In this document: positions 1 to 7,649 of the stretch, piece after piece
Layout: every line of letters begins with the position of its first letter
Numbering within the stretch: position 1 is the first letter of the stretch
DNA from: an uncultured Lachnospiraceae bacterium
GTDB taxonomy: Bacteria > Bacillota > Clostridia > Lachnospirales > Lachnospiraceae
Assembly (NCBI GenBank): GCA_946614165.1
Contig: CAMOGQ010000017.1
Coordinates: forward strand, 1 to 38,180
Length of the DNA: 38,180 nucleotides
Reading direction: 5' to 3'
The notes under the pieces: generated by a model
The model's database searches: none
What the model was told of the DNA's origin: nothing
The model's input: the letters and a program-made list of their open reading frames with translations, nothing else
Position numbers and translations under genes: made by a program

Positions 1-6
1 ATTTGA
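1..6 (+). other. possible 3' end of an upstream gene
   Basis: The first frame reads only one codon and then TGA at 4-6. A clear intrinsic terminator follows at 40-77, so a plus-strand gene probably ends at or just before the left edge. Too little is present to say what it encodes, and the TGA could be fortuitous. Confidence 0.2.
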
Positions 7-39
7 TGTTGATGTTGATGAAATCACAGTTGGGGCAGA

Positions 40-77
40 GGCATGGAAAGGTGCTAGCTTTCCGTGCCTTATTTTTT
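40..77 (+). terminator. intrinsic terminator of the gene to the left of the window
   Basis: An 11-bp stem (arms 40-50 and 58-68, one G-T wobble) has a 7-nt loop and is followed by TTATTTTTTT. This is a canonical rho-independent terminator on the plus strand and isolates the first cassette from upstream transcription. Confidence 0.8.
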
Positions 78-94
78 TCCATATCCATCAAAAA

Positions 95-149
95 AGCAAC
101 TGTTTCAAACAGTTTACTGAAAAACAGTATCCTATTTGAAACAGTTGCT
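95..149 (-). repeat. perfect 15-bp inverted repeat; minus-strand terminator-like hairpin
   Basis: The arms at 95-109 and 135-149 are perfectly complementary (AGCAACTGTTTCAAA and its reverse complement) around a 25-nt loop. Read on the minus strand, the stem runs straight into a T6 run, so it would act as a leftward intrinsic terminator. I see no convincing minus-strand gene that needs it. It could protect against antisense transcription or be a relic of a lost element. Confidence 0.6.
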
Positions 150-518
150 CCTGTCTGGTTCAATTAATCTGCGGGGAAACCCGTCTTTTCGCTCCATTTA
201 TCGTTCGGGACAACATCAATTCATATCCATTCGAGCAGGATGATATTTCCTGTGCTGGCTTTCCGGGATTTTTTTGTGGTACTTAGAGGCAGTGAGCTGG
301 AAGTAAAATCATCCGGAATGTTCAGTTTTTCTCCGGTATTCATGGCATCATTACTTACGGTACAGTCCCTTAGTATGAAGTCTTATCGCCACGCTGAATC
401 AATTTGGGGCAATACGGAATAATCTGGGATTCTCCGAGAACGGGAGACTCAGTCAATCCCCCCCCGGGGCAGTGTGAAGAATTCTCCTGATGTATAATAG
501 ATTTTGGAAAGGAGGTCA

Positions 519-617
519 ATGATAAAGTGGAGAAAAGAACATAAAGGCGGTAACGACACTTTCGATATGACATTAAAACAAGTGTCACCGGCTATTGTGG
601 CCGGTGACAGTGTCTGA
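519..617 (+). CDS. possible 32-aa leader peptide
   Basis: An ATG at 519 follows AAAGGAGG (508-515), with a rather short 3-nt gap, and a TATAAT box at 493-498 lies just upstream. The frame starts MIKWRKEHKG and stops at 615-617. Its 3' part contains a perfect 10-bp inverted repeat (583-592 with 600-609). I do not recognise the peptide. It could be a leader peptide with an attenuator-like hairpin, a remnant of a longer gene, or chance. No well-placed -35 box is visible. Confidence 0.28.
   Translation: MIKWRKEHKGGNDTFDMTLKQVSPAIVAGDSV
583..609 (+). promoter_or_regulatory. 10-bp perfect hairpin upstream of the first cassette
   Basis: TGTCACCGGC (583-592), a 7-nt loop, then GCCGGTGACA (600-609). 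No U-tract follows directly; a T-rich patch begins about 25 nt further on. It is therefore not a standard terminator, but it may be a leader structure or a protein-binding palindrome. Confidence 0.4.
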
Positions 618-860
618 GCATGGATAGGAACTATAATTTTTTCTGGTTTTTTGGCAAGAAGATATTGGAATACGTGCTGAAGTAGCCATTCGAATAATGA
701 ATAGTACTGATTCAATTGAATCTGTTACAACGGAAAACTCAGATAATAATATGTTTTTGAAAACAACGCTGTGATGTTTAAAGAAAGTGCGGAATCTTTT
801 ATATATCTGGAAGCAACAGTTTCATATTTTATCAAACACATTCCGGGGGAGGAACTGGTA

Positions 861-2477
861 ATGAGAAAAGGAACTATTACAAGAAGGATGGACAGAGTAC
901 TGAGAGATCTGAAAAAGGAGTTTATGCCTCTGTATACAAAAAAGGATTTTGAAAGTGCATATTCAGAACTGGAGAAAGCGGGAAATTATTCAGACAGACC
1001 TACTAAGTTGAAAAAACTCTACACTATGTTTGATCACTGTGGGATTTCTTATCGGAAAGGGCAGAATAATAATTATTACAGGAAACTGATCAGCGAAGCG
1101 AAGCTGCCTGCTGATTATGCTGAACTGGAAGAAAAGATGATGAATGCTCTGTATAAAATGTACAGTAAATATCCTTCTCCCGAAGACTATATGAAAAGGC
1201 TTGTGGATAGACTTTCGAAGAATTTTCCCGGTGATAACTGGCAGAATGATTCGCTGAGACTTAGAATCCTGAAACAGTTCATTAAATACGGCGATTATCT
1301 GAATAAGGCTGGATTCGGTGGTAGACAGGCTATTCGCGATTATGTAAAAAGCAAGAGAGCAGCCGGCAGCTGCAAAATCAATGATATTGACATCATGGTC
1401 CTTCAGGATATTGATGATGGAGTGTTTGATCTGCTGAAAACTGCAACCAAGGATCAAAGAAAGCCGGGAGGCAGATACGGACTGTTGAAAGCGGCAGATG
1501 ATTTGGCTTTTGGTAAATTCAGAGCAGAAGGAGCATCCAAGAAAGATCTATATATGTTTGCCATCGTATATAACATGACGTATTACACTGGCAGTGGAAT
1601 CGGAGTTGTTAATTACGATACAGATATTGAAAAGAATCTTTTCTATGATTTTTATACCAATAATCTGATTCGGTTTATTACAGATGCATATAAAGGAAAG
1701 CTGGATGAGTATGAAAAGGATCCTTCCGGCCAGGGTATTAATTATAAAAACTTTGCTGAGATGATCTATCTTTACTATATTTGCAGGGACTATCGGCCGC
1801 AGGATAAGGTACGTCTTTCTTCAGAAATGATTGAACGGGTCAAAAGCAGCAGTTCCAACAATAACAGGACAATCGGTACAATCGAATACAGGAACCTTTT
1901 CACTGATGATATTCTCAGAATGGATGAGAAAGAGTTCGAATTGTTTATTTGCAGGAATTATAACTGTAATGTAAACAGTGGGAATTATTCATTAGGTCCG
2001 ATGCAGATGGAAACAGAGCAGAACACTGCTTTTCAGGTCTACGAAGATATCCTGAAAGAGTGGGACCAGTTACGAAATGGTGAGATCAGCAATTACGGAC
2101 TCTGGTTTACAGATGTTCCGGCTTTTACAAAAAACAAATCCAATTGCGTTCTTGATACAAGTACAGATATTGATAAAGGCAGACTGGAAGATTTCAAAGC
2201 CTTGCTGAGTTATATCCAGACACTTATCGAAGGCAAAGAAAAATTGCATATTACAAATCCAAAAGCAGTAAGCCGAACAGCTGTGATCATTGCTTATTAT
2301 TATTATTATAATGAAAAGCATATAGAAGACAGGGGAAGAAACTTTAGGGATGTTTATAGGAACTTCGAAAATGAAATTAACCCACTGCTTGAAAAGGCTT
2401 TTTATCAGAAACTGAACGGAAAGAATATATTTGACGTTGTGATAGCTTTTTCATGCTATGCCTGGCAGACACTGTAA
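861..2477 (+). CDS. all-helical partner protein of the kinase/phosphatase cassette, copy 1
   Basis: A 538-aa protein of no family I can name. It appears almost wholly alpha-helical and rich in charged and Tyr residues, with no signal peptide or TM. The ATG at 861 is chosen because GGGGGAGG lies 8 nt upstream and because it aligns with the start of the paralogue at 26758; the frame stays open upstream to a GTG at 771, which lacks a ribosome site. A core at about residues 250-315 is shared with the paralogue: D-x-D-I-E-K-N-L-F, then N-L-x-R-F, then G-x-G-I-N-Y-K. The C-terminal block (F-x-x-E-I-N...YQ-x-L-x-x-K-N-I-x-D) is also shared. It is followed after 18 nt by the PP2C gene. Position and co-conservation suggest a substrate, scaffold or adaptor of the kinase/PP2C pair; this is inference. 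Confidence 0.85.
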   Translation: MRKGTITRRMDRVLRDLKKEFMPLYTKKDFESAYSELEKAGNYSDRPTKLKKLYTMFDHCGISYRKGQNNNYYRKLISEAKLPADYAELEEKMMNALYKMYSKYPSPEDYMKRLVDRLSKNFPGDNWQNDSLRLRILKQFIKYGDYLNKAGFGGRQAIRDYVKSKRAAGSCKINDIDIMVLQDIDDGVFDLLKTATKDQRKPGGRYGLLKAADDLAFGKFRAEGASKKDLYMFAIVYNMTYYTGSGIGVVNYDTDIEKNLFYDFYTNNLIRFITDAYKGKLDEYEKDPSGQGINYKNFAEMIYLYYICRDYRPQDKVRLSSEMIERVKSSSSNNNRTIGTIEYRNLFTDDILRMDEKEFELFICRNYNCNVNSGNYSLGPMQMETEQNTAFQVYEDILKEWDQLRNGEISNYGLWFTDVPAFTKNKSNCVLDTSTDIDKGRLEDFKALLSYIQTLIEGKEKLHITNPKAVSRTAVIIAYYYYYNEKHIEDRGRNFRDVYRNFENEINPLLEKAFYQKLNGKNIFDVVIAFSCYAWQTL

Positions 2478-2495
2478 ATATTGAAAGGACAATAC

Positions 2496-3215
2496 TTGAT
2501 TACGGTAATGAATGAGATAGGAAGCTATCACAAAGAGAATGGGACAGAGAATCAGGATGTAATCTGCCACGGACGGAATGGGAAGTTCAGCGTTATAACC
2601 CTGGCTGACGGGGTTTCTGCCTGCCGGGAAGCCCGAAAGGGGGCAGAGACAGCAGCCAGGGAAATAACCCGTCTTTTTTTAGAGAAGGGGGACTATTTTT
2701 TGGATTTCACTGCAGAAGAGACCGCAGAATTGTCTCTTTCGCATGTCTGTTGGGAGCTGAAAAAACAGGCCGACATCAAAAACGAAGATGTTGAAGAGTT
2801 TTCCAGTACGCTGGCCAGTGTCCTGGTGGACCGGAGAAAAAAACGGATGCTGTGTCTGAATCTCGGAGATGCTATAATCCTTTTATCCGAAAAAGGAAAA
2901 TGCAGAATTGTGGCGATGCCCTCGGACAGCAGGGACGGATGCTGTGTAACAACTACCGAGGGGGCGGCTTCCATGACCGATGTGAAACATTTGGACCTGG
3001 GCTCTGCAGAAGCTGTTCTGATTTGTTCCGACGGTGCATGGCATCTGATGTTCCGACAGAACAGACTGATACCTGCTGTATATGATATGATAGCAGATCA
3101 TGAGTATGGTGAACTCAGGGAATTTCTTACATCAAAGGAGCATTTTGATGACTGCAGCTTCATTTCTTTGGATTTGAGAAAGAGGAAAGGGAGGTATCTG
3201 TATGAGCGGTCGTGA
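2496..3215 (+). CDS. PP2C-family protein phosphatase, copy 1
   Basis: A 239-aa single-domain phosphatase of the PP2C_2 type, predicted cytosolic and metal-dependent, removing phosphate from Ser/Thr. The metal-binding landmarks are present in order: N-Q-D (D21), L-A-D-G (D38), S-S-T-L-A, L-N-L-G-D, C-S-D-G and F-D-D-C-S-F near the C-terminus. The usual ADG-x-GG is ADGVSAC, so the double glycine is missing. The start is taken as TTG 2496, with AAAGGA at 2484-2489 about 6 nt upstream, which gives the same N-terminal length as the paralogue at 29371; TTG 2481 would place the ribosome site inside the gene. The 3' end overlaps the kinase gene by 14 nt, indicating translational coupling. It probably reverses phosphorylation by that kinase. 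Confidence 0.9.
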   Translation: MITVMNEIGSYHKENGTENQDVICHGRNGKFSVITLADGVSACREARKGAETAAREITRLFLEKGDYFLDFTAEETAELSLSHVCWELKKQADIKNEDVEEFSSTLASVLVDRRKKRMLCLNLGDAIILLSEKGKCRIVAMPSDSRDGCCVTTTEGAASMTDVKHLDLGSAEAVLICSDGAWHLMFRQNRLIPAVYDMIADHEYGELREFLTSKEHFDDCSFISLDLRKRKGRYLYERS

Positions 3216-6200
3216 GTATATCAAAAATAGTATTCTGCTTTGTCAAGAGAAGAAGGGAAAAGGCATACCCAAGAAGTTTGTGATTGAAAGGGGCATTTCC
3301 GATTCAGGCAGTTCTTCACTCTGCTATCAGGCCATTGATGAAACAAAAAAAGAGCGCGGAGTTTTGAAAGAGTTTTATCCCAGGCTAGCCTATGGAATGG
3401 AGCGTGACAGCCATGGACAGCTTGTAAGTACTCCGGGATATGAAACCGCCAGGGAACAATTTTTAAAAGCCAAAGACGAGTATACCAGATCTTATAAGAC
3501 ACTTGTGGAAGCAAGAATGAAAAAAAAGAATCACGACCTGGATACCTTTATCCCTCGATTCGAAATATATTCTGGCTGTGATGAAAGCGGTAATGTCGTC
3601 GGAACTACTTACATCTGGACGCCAAACCCGTTATCTGTGACTTTTGAAACGATCTGTGAAGAAATACATGCGAAGCCAACGCGAAAGCCGGAATACAATC
3701 TGGTTAAGGTTTTAAAATCTATACAGACACTGACAGAGTGCGTCTGCGCTCTGCACAAGGCTGGTTTCATACACAGAGATATTAATCCCTCCAATTTTGG
3801 ATTTATGAAGCGGGAAGGAGCAGGTCGGGAAGGAGAAGTCCTGACAGAAGCAATCTCTCTTTTTGATATTAATTCCATATACAACATCAATGGACCGGAA
3901 GAGAAGATTATAGGTACAGAGTATTACATGGAACCCGAAGTTCAGGAAGAGGAAGCCAGCATCCAGACTGACATTTATTCCATTGGGGCAACTCTTTTCC
4001 ATGCAATTATCGTAACTGAGGAAGTGAAAAAAGAAGGATTTCATTTCCGGCGTGAATTTTATGACAGAATCGGGCAGATGGTTGATGAATCTACTTTGAT
4101 TCGGGCTTCGGAAGTTAATTCATATCCAAGATTGAAGAAAATCCTTACTGTCATACTCGAAAAATGTCTGGCAGACAGGAAGAACCGGTATATGCGATGC
4201 GAAGAATTGGTAGATGATTTGAAAAAGGCTCTGTTTTATCTGATTCCTGCTGAGATTGCAAAAAAGAATACGTCGGGACAGACATGGATGCTGAAGGATG
4301 TGGAAGAGTCTCTGGATATCAATAGAGAGAAAAACTCTTTCCTGGCAATTCAGTATCATCTCTATGAACATCCTTTGTATCAATGCAGCCCGGAGGATGG
4401 GGCTCCCCTGAATGTACTAATCATTGGACTGGGCAATTATGGGCAGAAATTTCTGGATGCATGCCTCCAAAATGGCCAGATGCGAAATCGCAGGCTGGAT
4501 ATTACGGTGATCTCCCGGGAAGAAACCGACTGGGTATTATACCTTGAGAAAAGACCGGAACTTGGAAAATTTTTCACTATTCATTCTGGAGGAAACGGGG
4601 CCTCAGCTAATATCGCTTCAAGTCCAGATAGAATATCTGATTCAGAAATATATCAGGACAGCTACGGGGATATTACCTTTGAAACGAGATTCCTGGAGTT
4701 GAAAGACAGAAAATCTTCTTCAAATGTACTGAGGGATATCCTTCATGATTATTACACACAGAAGAAACATCCATATATATTCATAGCTCTGGGTGAAGAT
4801 TCCAAAAACCGTGAAGCAGCAAAAGCAGTGCAGAAAGCAGTCAAAGACCTGACAAAAGACGGGAGGGAAATAGACTGCTTTATTAGTTATGCAATGGAAG
4901 ATGAAAACAAATCCGCCATCTCCGGCCATAAAATCTGTCCAGTCTATATTAACAGAAATATCCGAAACCAGGACATAGAAAGAATGGCATTTAATGCCCA
5001 TCTGGTCTGGGAAAAAAATCTGAATATAAATTTTGCAGAAGTGAGGCGAGAATACAATAAGCCGTATAATCATGATTCCTGCGTTTCCATTGTCCTTTCT
5101 TTGAAATATAAGCTTTTCAGCATGGGTATCGATCTGACAGAAATGACGGCCACACAGGCGGCAGAAGCGTTTATGAAAAAAACGGGAACTGCAGAAGGTG
5201 CCAAACTGAAGGATGAGCTGATCTGGATCGAGCATCGCAGATGGGTGGCAGAAAAACTCTGCCTTGGCTGGAAAACAAGGGAACTGTCTGAATGTGAAGA
5301 CGGTGAGACAAAAGATGAAAGAGTTAAAAGCCATATCTGTATTCAGAAGAGCCGGCCGGATCAAAAGCTGGCAAGGGAATATGGGGGCAATCATTATGAG
5401 AAGTGGGATAATGCGTCCAGGCAAGAGCTGGAGAGGCTGGATGCCCTTGACCGCATGTCAGTAGAACTGCACCGTGTATATGTCCGTAAAGCCATGGAGG
5501 CGAGAAAAAATAACCTTTTGTCCGGTGGCAGCATCACAGAAATACGCCATCTGATCAATGGAAAAAGAAAATCTATGATCGCATTTCAGGAGTGGTACAG
5601 CTGTCTGAAGGATATATGGGCAGGAGATATTCGCCAGGTAAGGCTTTATAAAGGCCTGAAAGACACTTTTCTGAACGCGGCGAAGGAGGAACTGTCTAAG
5701 AAACAGAAAAAGGTGGTGGATCAGCTGACTGCGGCATTTGAACAACTCTTTAACCCGATTCGTTTCAGTATGGAGTACCGAGACTGGAAACAGGAAGATA
5801 CTAATTTTATCAATAATATTCCTTTTATTCTGACCTATACAGAGAATTCTTATCTGGTAGTTCCTTTCCGGCCGGGAAAATACGACAACACGGAGAAATT
5901 TGAAAATGTTTCTGCGGCCACTATTATAAATCCTGAACGAATGCTGTATCTGTACTCTGCCAGAACGGAAGATGATATAAAGCAGCTTCTGGAAACAATC
6001 CCATATGTTTCTGAATATATGCGAAAGAAAAAGATCAGGACCGTGGCAGAGTTCCTCCTGCTTTCAGACGGAAAGGGAGTCACTTTTAGCGAGAAAACAA
6101 TAGAAAAAATCAAAAAGTCAGGCAACGGAAAGATCAGACAGGTAAAAACTTTTATGGGCGAAAGGAAGACCAGACTACAAAAGCTGGAAAGTTATCTTCT

Positions 6201-7506
6201 TCAAAGAAGTAAAGATAAAGGATTTTTTGCCTTGGAGGCCAACGATTCGGGATTATCCAATATGCTGGAAGGAGCCTGTTTTTATGATGTCTTCCCATCC
6301 TACAGGCTTGATTCGAAAAGCATGAAATTCGAAGAAATCAAGGACTGTGCCATGCTGGAATATATCCAAAAAAGACCTTATATTTCAGTCATGGACATGG
6401 CTTCGATAAGGCTTTCTTCCAGTCAGAGCAGAAAGCAGCCAGAATTTTACTCTGATTATAAGAACCTCTGGGAAACCTATAACAAAAAAAGTTGGGCCTG
6501 GAAGAAAATGTGCAGTATTTTGTTCGACTATGCAGATACATATGATCAGCTGGAATCTTTTCCCAAAAAGGAAATGTCTGAAAAAAAACAGCAGCCGGAA
6601 GTATATACATACATCGTACCTTTTGCCTGCCGCAGAAATGTTGAAAAGATTCTTGATGCCCTGCAAAAGAATGGAATTCTGAATTATCGGAGCAGGCTGG
6701 AAAGCAGGGACAGCAGCGATTCGTGTCAGGTGATTATTGCTGACTGCTGGAATTATAAACAGAAATACGATCATATTTTTGCATTGCCTTATAAACTGAT
6801 GCAGGAGGAATTTCTGACAGTTCATTTTGATGTGAAAGCTCAGGTAGTTAGAGTCCTTTTCAACGATTTGGAAGTAAGAGAAGCCGATATTTCCGGAAAC
6901 AGGAAATCAGAGATTACAAATCTTTTGAAATACTTCCAGACAAGAGGCTACATTCATAATCTGACAGTAAGTGCGGATAATAAAGTAAGCTTTACGTACG
7001 CAACAAGTCAGATTAAGGAACTGCTTACAACGGAAGGAAAGATTCTGGAAGTGTATACCTATCATAAAATAAAAGAGACAGGGGCTTTTGATGATGTTGT
7101 ATCCAGTATTGAACTGGATTGGGAGAATCCAGATATTAAGAATGAGTTTGATTGTATTCTGACCAGAGGATTTCAATCTCTCTTTGTTGAATGCAAGGCT
7201 CGTGCTGATCTTGACCAGAACTTTTATTATAAGCTGGACAGCCTGACCCGTCATTTTGGTATCAATGCCAAGGCTGTTTTGGTTGCAGATACCCGGGAAA
7301 ACAGCTTGAGAAACGGCGTTCTTAATTCGCTGCAGAGAGAACGCGGCAGTTTGATGGGGACTAGAATCATCACGATCTGGAAGAAAGACGAAATTGCAGA
7401 TATCGGAAATATTCTTGTTCAGGTTTTTGATGGAACATATCAGGAAAAAATGAGGTTCAAGAGCAGCATAATGAGATTGTACATTAATAATCAAGATAAC
7501 ATCTGA
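3202..7506 (+). CDS. Ser/Thr kinase - Rossmann - RyR - CARF-like - PD-(D/E)XK nuclease fusion, copy 1 (nuclease motif intact)
   Basis: A 1434-aa cytosolic fusion. Residues 27-345 are a protein kinase: Ser/Gly-rich loop 31-41, K56 in V-L-K-E-F-Y-P, H191-R-D193-I-N-P-S-N198, D222-I-N for DFG, M-E-P-E 243-246 and D257. The K of HRDxKPxN is Asn. Residues 403-600 are a Rossmann domain with G-L-G-N-Y-G (409-414), TrkA-N-like. Residues 670-770 match RyR domains (E677-H-R-R-W681, G-W, then a W-D...L-D-x-L-D-R-M block). Roughly 870-1100 reads like a divergent CARF fold followed by an HTH-like linker. Residues 1283-1400 match the Card1/Can2 (DUF1887) nuclease: I-L-E1283-V-Y-T-Y, N-E-F-D1317, V-E1330-C-K1332. 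The start has GGGAGG 7 nt upstream. It would couple ligand sensing and phosphorylation to nucleic-acid cleavage. The kinase, Rossmann and nuclease calls are firm; the CARF call is by pattern only. Confidence 0.88.
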   Translation: MSGREYIKNSILLCQEKKGKGIPKKFVIERGISDSGSSSLCYQAIDETKKERGVLKEFYPRLAYGMERDSHGQLVSTPGYETAREQFLKAKDEYTRSYKTLVEARMKKKNHDLDTFIPRFEIYSGCDESGNVVGTTYIWTPNPLSVTFETICEEIHAKPTRKPEYNLVKVLKSIQTLTECVCALHKAGFIHRDINPSNFGFMKREGAGREGEVLTEAISLFDINSIYNINGPEEKIIGTEYYMEPEVQEEEASIQTDIYSIGATLFHAIIVTEEVKKEGFHFRREFYDRIGQMVDESTLIRASEVNSYPRLKKILTVILEKCLADRKNRYMRCEELVDDLKKALFYLIPAEIAKKNTSGQTWMLKDVEESLDINREKNSFLAIQYHLYEHPLYQCSPEDGAPLNVLIIGLGNYGQKFLDACLQNGQMRNRRLDITVISREETDWVLYLEKRPELGKFFTIHSGGNGASANIASSPDRISDSEIYQDSYGDITFETRFLELKDRKSSSNVLRDILHDYYTQKKHPYIFIALGEDSKNREAAKAVQKAVKDLTKDGREIDCFISYAMEDENKSAISGHKICPVYINRNIRNQDIERMAFNAHLVWEKNLNINFAEVRREYNKPYNHDSCVSIVLSLKYKLFSMGIDLTEMTATQAAEAFMKKTGTAEGAKLKDELIWIEHRRWVAEKLCLGWKTRELSECEDGETKDERVKSHICIQKSRPDQKLAREYGGNHYEKWDNASRQELERLDALDRMSVELHRVYVRKAMEARKNNLLSGGSITEIRHLINGKRKSMIAFQEWYSCLKDIWAGDIRQVRLYKGLKDTFLNAAKEELSKKQKKVVDQLTAAFEQLFNPIRFSMEYRDWKQEDTNFINNIPFILTYTENSYLVVPFRPGKYDNTEKFENVSAATIINPERMLYLYSARTEDDIKQLLETIPYVSEYMRKKKIRTVAEFLLLSDGKGVTFSEKTIEKIKKSGNGKIRQVKTFMGERKTRLQKLESYLLQRSKDKGFFALEANDSGLSNMLEGACFYDVFPSYRLDSKSMKFEEIKDCAMLEYIQKRPYISVMDMASIRLSSSQSRKQPEFYSDYKNLWETYNKKSWAWKKMCSILFDYADTYDQLESFPKKEMSEKKQQPEVYTYIVPFACRRNVEKILDALQKNGILNYRSRLESRDSSDSCQVIIADCWNYKQKYDHIFALPYKLMQEEFLTVHFDVKAQVVRVLFNDLEVREADISGNRKSEITNLLKYFQTRGYIHNLTVSADNKVSFTYATSQIKELLTTEGKILEVYTYHKIKETGAFDDVVSSIELDWENPDIKNEFDCILTRGFQSLFVECKARADLDQNFYYKLDSLTRHFGINAKAVLVADTRENSLRNGVLNSLQRERGSLMGTRIITIWKKDEIADIGNILVQVFDGTYQEKMRFKSSIMRLYINNQDNI

Positions 7507-7562
7507 CATAATCAGCCGGCACCATAAATAAAGAGAAAAGCCAGTGCTCCGGCTGAACATGA

Positions 7563-7611
7563 AACAGCCCATCACCAAAGCTCAATAAGCTGCCGGTGAC
7601 GGGCTGTTTTA
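7563..7611 (+). terminator. terminator between the convergent first cassette and minus-strand gene series
   Basis: A 14-position stem (7563-7576 with 7595-7608, one A-C mismatch) is followed on the plus strand by TTTTATT, ending the first cassette. Its minus-strand tail is only TTTC, so it may act weakly for the leftward TIR gene. A second imperfect hairpin (AGCCGG...CCGGCT) lies at about 7515-7555. Confidence 0.7.
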
Positions 7612-7649
7612 TTGCGGCTGGCATAATCCGGAAGGGAGCCGGATCCCGG

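Larger units (their letters stand above)
150..860. other. long leader / non-coding region before the first cassette
   Basis: About 700 bases without a convincing large gene. Short frames exist on both strands but lack ribosome sites and protein-like composition. The only items I can point to are a TATAAT-like element at 493-498 with an AAAGGAGG at 508-515, a 32-codon frame at 519-617, and a 10-bp hairpin at 583-609. I found no well-spaced -35/-10 pair just upstream of the 861 start. Confidence 0.4.

Noticed and set aside
240-715. Short open frames of 60-88 codons on both strands in the left intergenic region
   Set aside because: They lack ribosome sites, have odd composition (runs of Pro/Phe/Ser) and contradict one another by overlap.
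771-860. Upstream GTG start giving 30 extra residues for the first helical protein
   Set aside because: No ribosome site before it. A strong GGGGGAGG precedes ATG 861, and the paralogue starts at the equivalent of 861.
4720-5424. Long open frames antisense to the kinase fusion, and similar ones antisense to the TIR, 1067-aa and 547-aa genes
   Set aside because: They mirror the codon pattern of the coding strand, are Cys/Phe/Ile-rich, lack ribosome sites and share no motif with known families.
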